A stretch of DNA of 64,000 nucleotides from an uncultured Collinsella sp. (GTDB lineage: Bacteria > Actinomycetota > Coriobacteriia > Coriobacteriales > Coriobacteriaceae). Within the stretch, counting starts at the first letter, position 1, and the number at the start of each line of letters is the position of its first letter. Of this stretch, positions 20,202-27,964 are shown one piece after another. The notes below the pieces were generated by a model, which was not told where the DNA came from, made no database searches, and saw nothing but the letters and a program-made list of their open reading frames with translations. The position numbers and the translations under genes were made by a program. The stretch is taken from positions 1 to 64,000 of the forward strand of contig CABUNJ010000010.1 in NCBI GenBank assembly GCA_902492935.1, given 5' to 3'.

Positions 20202-21059
20202 ATGCGAAAACTGTTTTCCCGTCAGCTCATCGAGGCCCGCCACGAGATGCTGAGCATCTACGAGGCCGTCGATCTGGCCCTCCACGATGCCGTGAAGGCC
20301 TATGTGACCGACGACCGCAAGCTCGCCACCAAGACCAAGAAGCGCACGCTTTCGATTGACGCGCGCTGCGCTAACTTGGAGGCCGTGTGCTACAACCTGA
20401 TCGCCACGCAGTCGCCGGTCGCCTCCGACTTCCGCTTGCTGCAGACGATCATCTACGTCGACTTTAACCTGCAGCGCATGACCGATAAGGTTCGCCAGAT
20501 CTGCCGCGCCACGCGTCGTATGATCAAGGCTGACATCTCGCTGCCCCAGGAGCTCGTCGGTACGGTTGAGGCCGAAGCCGAAGCTGTTTACCAGGTGCTG
20601 GGTTCGTCGCTTTCTGCGCTCGTCACCAATGACATGTCCATCATCTGCAACCTTGCCGTCGAGGACGAGCCAGTGCACGCCGCCTACGAGAAGTTCTTCC
20701 GCACCTTTAACCGTATGGATACGGGCGACTTTATGGACGACGACAGCAACTATGACGATCTGCGCCGCGCCATCATGGTTTCGCGCTACCTCGATCGCAT
20801 CGCTTCGATTTCCATCGATGCCGCTTGTCGTCTGACCTTCCTGTTGACTGGTCAGCGTATGAATGCCGGTGATATCGCCCGCACTGATGAGGATGAGCTC
20901 GAGAGCATGCGCGTGCCTTCGGGCGAGGGTGTTATCATGAGGCCCGCCGTCGATGCGCGCTACGTTGCCAAGGTGCCCGTTAACGAGGTCAGCGAGGGTC
21001 TTCGCTACCTGCTCGATCATCTTGAGGACGAGGACGATGGCGAGGACGACGAGGAGTAA
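20202..21059 (+). CDS. phoU: phosphate signalling protein PhoU
   Basis: 285 residues, longer than the common 220-240 because of an acidic C-terminal extension of about 50 residues (ends in a run of Asp/Glu). The two PhoU helical bundles are recognisable from the repeated DxR/E-rich helices. PhoU restrains Pst uptake and phosphate signalling. No PhoR/PhoB genes are in the window. The 92-bp gap after pstB contains short inverted repeats but no clear terminator. Confidence 0.88.
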   Translation: MRKLFSRQLIEARHEMLSIYEAVDLALHDAVKAYVTDDRKLATKTKKRTLSIDARCANLEAVCYNLIATQSPVASDFRLLQTIIYVDFNLQRMTDKVRQICRATRRMIKADISLPQELVGTVEAEAEAVYQVLGSSLSALVTNDMSIICNLAVEDEPVHAAYEKFFRTFNRMDTGDFMDDDSNYDDLRRAIMVSRYLDRIASISIDAACRLTFLLTGQRMNAGDIARTDEDELESMRVPSGEGVIMRPAVDARYVAKVPVNEVSEGLRYLLDHLEDEDDGEDDEE

Positions 21060-21096
21060 GTAACCCCGTTCGTCGAAAGATTGTAAATACCTAAGT

Positions 21097-21128
21097 GAGC
21101 GCGGCCTTGCACCTGCAGGGCCGCGCTC
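21097..21128 (+). terminator. GC-rich hairpin after phoU
   Basis: A perfect 10-bp stem (GAGCGCGGCC with GGCCGCGCTC) around a 12-nt loop ends the phosphate operon. Only a weak T tract follows, so termination may be partial. Confidence 0.5.
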
Positions 21129-21178
21129 TTGCGTTAGCATGGGACTACTTGTATGGCTGTTAGCGGAGGCGATTGGCA

Positions 21179-21916
21179 ATGGATAATTATTTGGACTTGA
21201 TGCGCGCTCGCCGCGAGCAGATTCTCGAACGCTTTTATGCCGCACTCGATCGGGCGGGCCGTTCTCACGATGCCGCACATCTGATTGCCGTCTCCAAGAC
21301 CGTTGGCGTCGATGAGACCGTTGCCGCCATCCAGGCAGGGTATCGTCATTTTGCCGAGAACCGTCCGCAGGAGCTGGTTCGCAAGCTCACGGGTCTGGCG
21401 GAGCATCCGGAGCTGCCCGAGGTTCGCTTCGATATGATCGGCAACCTGCAGACCAATAAGATCAATGCGGTGCTGGGCTCAGCCGAGCTGATTCACTCGG
21501 TGGGTTCGCTGCATCTGGCGCAGGCGATCTCGAGCCGTGCTGTCCGCAAGATTGAGGCAGGTGAGCTCGCCGGCCCCCAGCGTGTGCTCATTGAGGTCAA
21601 TGTGAGTGGTGAGGAGTCGAAGGGAGGCTTTTCGCCCGATGAGATTCGCGCCGCCGCGGGTGAGCTTGCGGAACTTGAGGGAATTTGCGTGCAGGGGCTT
21701 ATGACTATGGCGCCCCGGGGGAATAAGGATGTGGCACGCCGCACCTTTGCGGGGCTTCGTGAGCTGAGGGATGAGCTGGAGGCAGCGCATCCCGATTTGA
21801 ACCTGCCTGAGCTTTCCTGCGGCATGAGCGAGGACTTTGAGCCTGCCCTTGAGGAGGGCTCTACGCTCGTTCGCCTGGGCAGGGTAGTATTTAGCCCGGA
21901 GTTTGCAGTAAAATAA
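21179..21916 (+). CDS. yggS: PLP homeostasis protein YggS/YlmE
   Basis: 245 residues, COG0325 family: a pyridoxal-phosphate-binding TIM barrel without proven catalysis, involved in PLP and amino/keto-acid balance. The PLP lysine is in VSKTVGVDE near residue 39; the FGENRPQE-like block (HFAENRPQELV) and CGMSEDFEPA are family landmarks. ATG 21179 is 9 nt after GGAGG. It resumes the ylmE-ylmF-ylmG-divIVA order after the pst insertion. Confidence 0.92.
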   Translation: MDNYLDLMRARREQILERFYAALDRAGRSHDAAHLIAVSKTVGVDETVAAIQAGYRHFAENRPQELVRKLTGLAEHPELPEVRFDMIGNLQTNKINAVLGSAELIHSVGSLHLAQAISSRAVRKIEAGELAGPQRVLIEVNVSGEESKGGFSPDEIRAAAGELAELEGICVQGLMTMAPRGNKDVARRTFAGLRELRDELEAAHPDLNLPELSCGMSEDFEPALEEGSTLVRLGRVVFSPEFAVK

Positions 21917-21976
21917 GGCTCTGAAGTGCGCACTGATTATCGGGGCGCCTGCACTAAACCGCGAGAGGACACAACC

Positions 21977-22699
21977 ATGGGCTTCCTTGACGAGATTAAA
22001 AATAAGATGCACCTGGGCGGCCAGCAGGGTTACGACCAGGGTTATGGCCAAGACGACGACTACGGCTACGATGACGGCTACGACGATGGCTATCAGAACA
22101 ACGGCTACAGCGGTGCTTCGGGCGAGGGCTTCTACACCCAAGACGAGCCGAGCAACGGCCTGCTGGGCCAGACGCGTCGCGGTGAGGCCGAGTCGGTCGC
22201 GGTGTATACGCGCTCCGGTCAGCTGGTCGGCGATGACTCCCGCCATGCCACGACGTATAACCCGCCTTCGCGCTCGCAGGATAGTGTTGCGAGCGGTTAT
22301 CGTCCTGGTGCCTATGACACGCCGTCGAGCTACGCCGAGAACACCCGCGCCCGTGCCGCCGCTGCGCCCGCGCCTGCACCGAGCGATGCTTCGGCCTATG
22401 CGAGCAATATCATCAACGCCACGCCGCAGCTGCCGGCCTATGTCCTGCGCCCCGAGAGCTATGACGACGTGGAGACCGTGGTGCGCCGCGTTCGCACCAA
22501 GCAGCCTGTCGCACTGATTTTTGTGGGCGTTCGCACCGAAGTTGCCAAGCGCGTCTTGGACTTCTCTTACGGCTTTGCCTGCGGTCTGGGTGCCACGGTC
22601 AAGGAGGTGGGCGACCGCGTGTTCATGGTGCTGCCCGCCGGTTGCGAGGTCAAAGATTCCGATCTCAAGAAGCTTCGTGCCGACGGCTACCTCAAGTAA
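21977..22699 (+). CDS. sepF: cell division protein SepF
   Basis: 240 residues. An amphipathic membrane-binding N-terminus (MGFLDEIKNKM) is followed by a long low-complexity linker rich in Asp, Gly and Tyr, then the SepF domain at about 160-235, with the PVALIFVG and GLGATVKEVGDRVFMV strands. SepF tethers FtsZ to the membrane, the likely substitute for FtsA here. ATG 21977 has GAGAGGA upstream. Confidence 0.92.
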   Translation: MGFLDEIKNKMHLGGQQGYDQGYGQDDDYGYDDGYDDGYQNNGYSGASGEGFYTQDEPSNGLLGQTRRGEAESVAVYTRSGQLVGDDSRHATTYNPPSRSQDSVASGYRPGAYDTPSSYAENTRARAAAAPAPAPSDASAYASNIINATPQLPAYVLRPESYDDVETVVRRVRTKQPVALIFVGVRTEVAKRVLDFSYGFACGLGATVKEVGDRVFMVLPAGCEVKDSDLKKLRADGYLK

Positions 22700-22720
22700 A
22701 GACAAGACGAGGAGATTCCC

Positions 22721-23002
22721 ATCAACATCTACACTATCGTCCAGCTGGTCAACACGCTGTTCAACTTCTATTCCACGCTCATAGTCGTCTATTGCTTTAT
22801 GACGTGGATTCCCATGAAGCAGGGTGGTTTGCTTCAGGATATTGCTGCGGTGCTTGATAGCGTGTGCGGTCCGTGGCTCAACCTGTTCCGTCGTTTCATC
22901 CCGCCGATGGGCGGTATCGATTTTTCGCCGGTCGTTGCGATTATTGCGTTGCAGTTGGTGCAGAGGCTGGTTCTGCAGCTTCTTATAGGTATACTCGTGT
23001 AG
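22721..23002 (+). CDS. yggT: YggT/YlmG family membrane protein, non-standard start
   Basis: About 93 residues with two hydrophobic regions, the usual YggT size. The conserved first segment (TIVQLVNTLFNFYSTLIVVY) is encoded upstream of the only in-frame ATG (22799). Between the in-frame sepF stop (22697-22699) and 22799 there is no ATG, GTG or TTG. GAGGAG at 22709-22714 is ideally placed, 6 nt before ATC at 22721; ATT at 22715 is next best. Starting at ATG 22799 would delete the first membrane helix. Rare ATC initiation, CTG initiation, or a sequencing error are the choices. Confidence 0.75.
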   Translation: MNIYTIVQLVNTLFNFYSTLIVVYCFMTWIPMKQGGLLQDIAAVLDSVCGPWLNLFRRFIPPMGGIDFSPVVAIIALQLVQRLVLQLLIGILV

Positions 23003-23063
23003 AACTGACTTAGTAACTTACGTCGGGCGTGTAGCGCCGAGGCGATGAAAAAGGAGACTTGTT

Positions 23064-23738
23064 ATGGCTATTACCCCTGCAGACATCCAGGCTCAGACTT
23101 TCTCTGAGGCCAAGCGTGGCTACGATCCTGCTGAGGTCGACGTCTTCTTGGAGACGCTGTCCTCCGAGGTTGACGCTATGCTCGCTAAGATCGTCGACCT
23201 TAAGGGTCGTCTGACTGCTACCGAGCAGCAGCTTGCCGATGCGCAGGCTCAGCTTGCCCAGGCTCAGGATACCGCCGACCAGGCCGTTCCTGCCGCCCCC
23301 GTGGCTGCTCCCGCCCCTGACTTCTCCGCTCAGGAGCGCCAGATTTCCGCTGCCCTGATCGCTGCTCAGCAGACCGCTGAGACCATCGTCAACGATGCCA
23401 ATGAGAACGCTGAGCGTATCCGCAACGAGGCTGACGCCAAGGCCCGCGAGGTTATCCGCCAGGCTCTGACTGAAAAGCAGGCCGAGCTCGAGGAAATCGA
23501 CCGTCTGAAGGCTTCCCGTGAGGAGTTCAAGGCCGAGTACCTCAAGCTCATCCAGCACTTTATGGACGATGCCCAGAACTCCTTCCCGGCCGACCTCATG
23601 GCCTCCACGCCGGTCGGTTCTGCCGCTTCTCCTGCGGTGACTGTTCCCGCCGAGCCGCTGCCCGTCGCTGACCCGGTTGTCCCTGTGGCCGATCCCTTCG
23701 CCCCGATCGACAACTTTGCCGCTGACGACCTGGACTAA
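23064..23738 (+). CDS. divIVA: DivIVA-family polar/septal coiled-coil protein
   Basis: 224 residues. The N-terminal DivIVA lipid-binding domain includes FSEAKRGYDPAEVDVFLE; coiled coil runs from about 30 to 75 and 95 to 170, separated by an Ala/Pro linker; the C-terminus is Pro/Val/Asp-rich. DivIVA marks curved membrane and organises polar or septal growth. A good ribosome site (AAAGGAG) precedes ATG 23064. Confidence 0.92.
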   Translation: MAITPADIQAQTFSEAKRGYDPAEVDVFLETLSSEVDAMLAKIVDLKGRLTATEQQLADAQAQLAQAQDTADQAVPAAPVAAPAPDFSAQERQISAALIAAQQTAETIVNDANENAERIRNEADAKAREVIRQALTEKQAELEEIDRLKASREEFKAEYLKLIQHFMDDAQNSFPADLMASTPVGSAASPAVTVPAEPLPVADPVVPVADPFAPIDNFAADDLD

Positions 23739-23765
23739 CATTCGGCCTACAATTTAGTGCCTAGA

Positions 23766-23794
23766 AAGGACCCGCAGCTTGCGGGTCCTTTTTT
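23766..23794 (+). terminator. terminator after divIVA
   Basis: An 11-bp stem (23766-23776 with 23780-23790) with a 3-nt loop and six T (23789-23794). Confidence 0.85.
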
Positions 23795-23819
23795 ATGACT
23801 GTACCGGGGCGCGCAACAT

Positions 23820-23857
23820 AAAAAACCGAGCCCTGCACATGGTGGCGCAGAACTCGG
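23820..23857 (-). terminator. terminator after the nitroreductase gene
   Basis: Read on the - strand: an 11-bp stem (23847-23857 with 23826-23836, two G-U pairs), a 10-nt loop, then T6. It faces the divIVA terminator. Confidence 0.75.
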
Positions 23858-23904
23858 CGAACGGGTGAGCGGTCAAGGGTAGGTTTTAAGGCATGTCCCA
23901 AAAC

Positions 23905-24435
23905 CTACTTGAGGAGGAAGTCGGGGAGGGGAATGGTGCGGGCCTCGCGATGCTCGGGATCGGCTATGTGGTCGGCAGGATAGCCACAGACGAGCATGTG
24001 ATAGGGATAGACGCCCTTGGGCAGATTGAACTGCTCCTGTGCCACCTCAGGCTTAAAATGGCATACCCAGCACGTTCCCAGGCCCTGCTCGGTGGCCTCC
24101 ATCATCATCTGATCACACACGATGGACGTATCGATTTCGCTGGAATTCATCTGGTCATAGGGGCGCATCCAAGCGTCATCGGTAACGCTGCAAATAAGGA
24201 AGACAAGCGGAGCCCCAAAGATAGACCCATCACGAGCAAACCGAGGCTGACAAACGGCAGCCTTCTCCAGAAGCTCAGACGTATCCAACACAATCACACG
24301 GGTTGGATGATTATTACAAGCATAAGGAGCAATCCGCCCAGCCTCAACAATGGCATCCACCACAGCCTGCTCCACAGAACGGTCCTCAAACGAACGACAA
24401 GAATACCGACCACGAGCCAGATCCAAATAAGACAT
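23905..24435 (-). CDS. nitroreductase-family FMN protein
   Basis: 176 residues. The YSCRSF motif near residue 11, a QMMMEATEQGLGTCWV helix and the closing HMLVCGYPAD segment are typical of the small nitroreductase fold, which binds FMN and uses NAD(P)H as a dimer. The substrate cannot be inferred. The start is set by GGAGGG just upstream of the ATG at 24435; an upstream hydrophobic extension is possible in frame but lacks a ribosome site. Confidence 0.85.
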   Translation of the reverse strand: MSYLDLARGRYSCRSFEDRSVEQAVVDAIVEAGRIAPYACNNHPTRVIVLDTSELLEKAAVCQPRFARDGSIFGAPLVFLICSVTDDAWMRPYDQMNSSEIDTSIVCDQMMMEATEQGLGTCWVCHFKPEVAQEQFNLPKGVYPYHMLVCGYPADHIADPEHREARTIPLPDFLLK

Positions 24436-24606
24436 ACAAGCCCTCCAACAATTAAAAATCAAACAAACCCAAAGTAACCCAAACAGTACCCAAAGCAGCA
24501 ATCAGCCAAACGCTCATCAAGGGCCAAAGTGTCCGAACGGATACCAAAGGTCCCTTCAGCCAAACCCCCATTGCGCTAAACCTATCAGCCAAAGTTCCCA
24601 ATGGTG

Positions 24607-24713
24607 GTACGTAAGGGAGCGGGCCCGACCACTAATACCTTTTGAACGACTCTGCTTGCAGCCGGAGTGAAAAAGGTATTAGTGGCCGGGCCCGCGACCG
24701 GTGGGATACGTAC
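24607..24713. repeat. long inverted repeat, possible MITE or REP-like element
   Basis: Inner arms of 25 bp (24619-24643 and 24671-24695) differ at one base; outer arms GTACGTA/TACGTAC (24607-24613, 24707-24713) frame the element. The loop is 27 nt. It lies between two - strand genes, downstream of the PhoU-like gene. The left flank (24436-24606) is A/C-rich with repeated CCAAAG words and no gene seen. Confidence 0.6.
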
Positions 24714-24719
24714 CCCCAA

Positions 24720-25343
24720 TTAACTGTTCTTCATGACAATCGAATCCACGACATCGGCCACATTCTCACAGCAGTCGGCGCAGTACTCCAGGAAGGCGTA
24801 CACGTCACGCCAAGCGATGACCTCGAGCGGGTCCTTGCCGTTAACGTGCAGGTTGCGCATGGCGTTGATATAGAGCTCGTCGGCCTCGGACTCGATGGTG
24901 TTGATCTGGATGACGAGCTCGCGCAGCGTTTTGGACTTGCGGTAGTTGGGAAGCTCGACCATAAGGTCCTTCATGGCGCGGCAGGCATCGGTTACCTTGT
25001 GAGCGATGACGATGGCATCGGGGTGGATGCTCTGGATGTTGGTGAAGTAGACGCGCTGCACGACGCCTTCGATGCGGTCGAGCACGGTGTCGAGCGAGCA
25101 GCTCATCAGGTCCAGATCCTCGCGCTCAAGCGGGGTGATAAAGGCGGTGAGCAGGGCGTCTTCGAGCTCATGGTGCTTCTTGTCTGCCGCATGCTCAATC
25201 GCATGCATCTTATCGAGCATGTCGTGGATCTGCGCGGGGTCAAAGTTCTCAAAAATCTTGGTGAGCAGCTCTGCGGCCTGGACGGCGAGGTCGGCGCAAG
25301 CGACGTAGTTGTCAAAGTAGAACGAATCGGGTTTCTTTGCCAT
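24720..25343 (-). CDS. DUF47 PhoU-like protein, partner of Pit
   Basis: 207 residues, all-helical, DUF47 family (PhoU-like, TIGR00153). Such genes are regularly adjacent to Pit transporters and are thought to regulate them. Conserved acidic helix patterns (HAIEHAADKKHHELEDAL and NTIESEADELY) are present. It follows the pit gene on the same strand with a 67-bp gap and AAAGGA before its ATG. Confidence 0.88.
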   Translation of the reverse strand: MAKKPDSFYFDNYVACADLAVQAAELLTKIFENFDPAQIHDMLDKMHAIEHAADKKHHELEDALLTAFITPLEREDLDLMSCSLDTVLDRIEGVVQRVYFTNIQSIHPDAIVIAHKVTDACRAMKDLMVELPNYRKSKTLRELVIQINTIESEADELYINAMRNLHVNGKDPLEVIAWRDVYAFLEYCADCCENVADVVDSIVMKNS

Positions 25344-25410
25344 GGGTGGGTCCTTTCGAGGCGAAGACGGGTGGGCGAAGTGTTGCGGTCCGGATGGACG
25401 TTCGGTTTGA

Positions 25411-26460
25411 CTAGAGGAACATCATGAACAGCTTGGCCATGACAAAGCTGATGAGTCCGCAGGCGGGGAAGGTGAAGAACCAGGTGAACATCATGTCCTT
25501 GACGACGCCAAAGTTGATGGCCGAGAGGCGCTTGACGGCACCGACACCCATAATGGCGCAGGTTTTGATGTGCGTGGAGGACACGGGGATGCCGGTAAGG
25601 GTGGCAAGTAGCAGGTTCGCGGCGCCCGCGAGGTCGGCGGAGAAGCCCTGATACTTCTCGAGCTTAACCATGCTCTGGCCGACGGACTTGATGATGCGCT
25701 CGCCGCCCACGCTGGTGCCGATACCCATAGTGGCCGAGCACAGCAGCATAATCCAGATGGGGATGCCTGCATCGCCGACGCTCGTCTGGCCGCTGGCAAA
25801 GGCCACGCCTAAAAAGAGCACGCCGATGAACTTCTGTCCATCCTGCGCGCCGTGCATAAAGCTCATGGCCGCAGCGCTCGCGATCTGAGCGTATTTAAAG
25901 AAGACATTGGCACGTCGCCTGTTGGCGGCGGCGAAAAGAATCGAGACGAGCTTGCACAGGACCCAGCCCATGACAAAGCCCAGGCCGATGGAGAGCGCCA
26001 GGCCGTAGATGACCTTCATCCACTCGTGGACGTTGACGCTGCTCGCACCGCCGAGGGCGATGGCGGCACCGGTCAGGCCGGCGATAAGGCTGTGGCTTTG
26101 CGAGGTGGGGATGCCAAAACGCGACGCTGTGGCGCCGTAGACGACGATGGAGAACAGCGCCGCGCATAGGCAGGCGAGCGCCATGGTGCTGTTTCCGCCA
26201 AAGTCGACGATATGTGAGATGGTGTTGGCGACGCTCGCGTTAAAGTGCGTCATGATGAGCACGCCGAGGAAGTTGAATGCGGCGCTCATGAGAATGGCGG
26301 CGCGGGCGGGCATGCAACGCGTAGTGACGCAGGTCGCGATGGCGTTGGGCGCGTCGGTCCATCCATTGACGAAGATGGCGCCCAACGCGAGGATCACGGT
26401 GACGGCAAGGACTGGGTTCGACACAATTTGGCCGAGGAAGGTTGAGAACGTTACGTCCAT
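25411..26460 (-). CDS. pit: inorganic phosphate transporter, Pit family
   Basis: 349 residues with about ten membrane segments. The duplicated PiT signature appears as GWTDAPNAIAT near residue 33 and GAQDGQKFIGV near residue 205. It is a low-affinity, ion-coupled phosphate permease. With DUF47 it gives the cell a second phosphate route about 5 kb from the Pst operon. Confidence 0.92.
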   Translation of the reverse strand: MDVTFSTFLGQIVSNPVLAVTVILALGAIFVNGWTDAPNAIATCVTTRCMPARAAILMSAAFNFLGVLIMTHFNASVANTISHIVDFGGNSTMALACLCAALFSIVVYGATASRFGIPTSQSHSLIAGLTGAAIALGGASSVNVHEWMKVIYGLALSIGLGFVMGWVLCKLVSILFAAANRRRANVFFKYAQIASAAAMSFMHGAQDGQKFIGVLFLGVAFASGQTSVGDAGIPIWIMLLCSATMGIGTSVGGERIIKSVGQSMVKLEKYQGFSADLAGAANLLLATLTGIPVSSTHIKTCAIMGVGAVKRLSAINFGVVKDMMFTWFFTFPACGLISFVMAKLFMMFL

Positions 26461-26673
26461 ATATGGGCTTTCTCGAAGTTTGCAGACACGTTACAAAAAC
26501 ATGATAAATCGTATCACCTCCTGCGGGTCTCTTTACCGAGTTCTGATGGGAGAAGTGAACTTTTTGGCACTAAAATTGAATATTAGCCCTGTTGACCGCG
26601 GGTGTTCTTTTTGCTAACACGCCATGAGGACACGTGTGCGCGCCCCAACACCCCAAAACCACAGTCTGTTCGC

Positions 26674-26703
26674 TTTACAACATGCAAACATGCGTTCGAT
26701 AAT
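26674..26703 (+). promoter_or_regulatory. promoter of the 26,711 gene, possibly leaderless
   Basis: TTTACA (26674-26679), an 18-bp spacer and GATAAT (26698-26703). Transcription would begin at about 26,710, right at the ATG, so the mRNA may be leaderless. The ATG has no properly spaced ribosome site, which agrees. Confidence 0.45.
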
Positions 26704-26710
26704 AGGGGGC

Positions 26711-27049
26711 ATGGAATATCGACAGACAGACGGCAAAACTCGGCGCGTGCACAAGCAGTATGTGGACGTCGTGGCTCGCATCCTCGCGGGCGGACAGGTC
26801 GTGCCGGTCACCGTCTGCTGGGTCGACGGCCGTTGTTTTACGATCGACGAAATTATCTCGACCACCGGGTTTGGCCTGATGGTCCACGGCATCCGTACGG
26901 CAACATATAAGGTGCGTTTTGGCGGGCACGCGACCGAGTTGTATCTGGAGGACCAGACGCGCGAGCGGGCGGACTGCTCGCAAGCGCACGTGATGCGTTG
27001 GTGGGTCTGGGCCTTTGATCGTACGCTTGAGGGCGAGCGCCGTAGGTAA
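26711..27049 (+). CDS. conserved-looking protein of unknown function
   Basis: 112 residues, beta-rich with no membrane segment. A PVTVCWVDGRCFTIDEII strand pair and a C-terminal RWWVWAFDR suggest a small barrel-like domain of the kind annotated as DUF6504, but I cannot confirm that. It is divergent from pit and stands alone with its own promoter. Good codon use throughout supports it as real. Confidence 0.65.
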   Translation: MEYRQTDGKTRRVHKQYVDVVARILAGGQVVPVTVCWVDGRCFTIDEIISTTGFGLMVHGIRTATYKVRFGGHATELYLEDQTRERADCSQAHVMRWWVWAFDRTLEGERRR

Positions 27050-27072
27050 GGACGTGCGGCATTCGGGTACAA

Positions 27073-27089
27073 TGACAAGAATCTTGTCA
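27073..27089. promoter_or_regulatory. 17-bp palindrome, candidate operator
   Basis: TGACAAGA and TCTTGTCA (8-bp perfect arms, 1-bp centre) sit 39 bp before the Bax1-like gene, just after a TACAAT at 27,068-27,073. The size and symmetry fit a repressor site overlapping a transcription start. Confidence 0.4.
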
Positions 27090-27127
27090 CCTACGGCGCT
27101 GTCGTGCGCTTTTTGAAAGGACGAAGT

Positions 27128-27823
27128 ATGAACGATATCCAGGGCTATCAGAACGGCCCCATCGAGACCGGCGCAAGTCGCGCCAAGGAGATGTCGCCGC
27201 GCGCGTACAATCTTGCCATGTCTGCCCTCATCTTCTTGGGCTTTTGCGCCATGGGAGCCGGCGCCTACTTTACGAGCACCATGTCGTTTGCGCGCATGAT
27301 GATGAGCGGTGCCGCCTTGCCGCTGGTCTTTGGCTCGTTTATTTTGACCATCGTCGGCATGGTCATGATGTCGGCCGCCGCCAGCAAACAGTCCGTGGGC
27401 CTGTCGCTCGTGGGTTACGTGATCTTTGCGAGCACCTTTGGTCTGACCGCGTCGTTTGGCCTTGCCAACTATGACCTGCCCACCATCAACACCGCTTTTA
27501 TCGCCACCGCTGCAATCACCTTTGTCTTTGGCGCGCTGGGCGTGACCTTCCCCAAGTTTTTCCAGCGTGTGTATGGCATTGGTTTTGGCATCCTGCTTGC
27601 CACGATTCTGGTCGAGATCGTGCTGATGTTCATGGGCGTCTCGCAGTCCATCACCGATCTGATCGTGATCGTGGTGTTCGCCGGGTTTATTGGCTACGAC
27701 ACCTATGTTGCCACGACGGTGCCGCCCACGCTGCCCAACGCCGTGCTCATGGCGTCCAACCTGTTCGTGGACATCATCAATGTGTTCCTGCGCATTCTGA
27801 ACATCCTCAGCCGTCGCGATTAA
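27128..27823 (+). CDS. Bax inhibitor-1 / YccA family membrane protein
   Basis: 231 residues with seven hydrophobic segments, ending in the family's IGYDTY...D...FLRIL region (acidic residues in the last helices form the di-Asp pH sensor in BsYetJ). Bacterial members are pH-gated calcium channels or FtsH modulators. ATG 27128 follows AAAGGA. Confidence 0.85.
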   Translation: MNDIQGYQNGPIETGASRAKEMSPRAYNLAMSALIFLGFCAMGAGAYFTSTMSFARMMMSGAALPLVFGSFILTIVGMVMMSAAASKQSVGLSLVGYVIFASTFGLTASFGLANYDLPTINTAFIATAAITFVFGALGVTFPKFFQRVYGIGFGILLATILVEIVLMFMGVSQSITDLIVIVVFAGFIGYDTYVATTVPPTLPNAVLMASNLFVDIINVFLRILNILSRRD

Positions 27824-27871
27824 AGCGCGGCATTGCGACGCTTCCTGCCGGACACGGTAAAACGATTTGAA

Positions 27872-27898
27872 AGGCGGTCCTTCGGGGCCGTCTTTTTT
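27872..27898 (+). terminator. terminator with UUCG loop
   Basis: A 9-bp stem (two G-U pairs) capped by TTCG and followed by six T, closing the Bax1-like gene. Confidence 0.8.
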
Positions 27899-27964
27899 GT
27901 GCGCGGCGGGGTATGATGGATGGGAAAAAGCCGATAGCGGCAGCGACAGGAAAGGTGGCCACGT

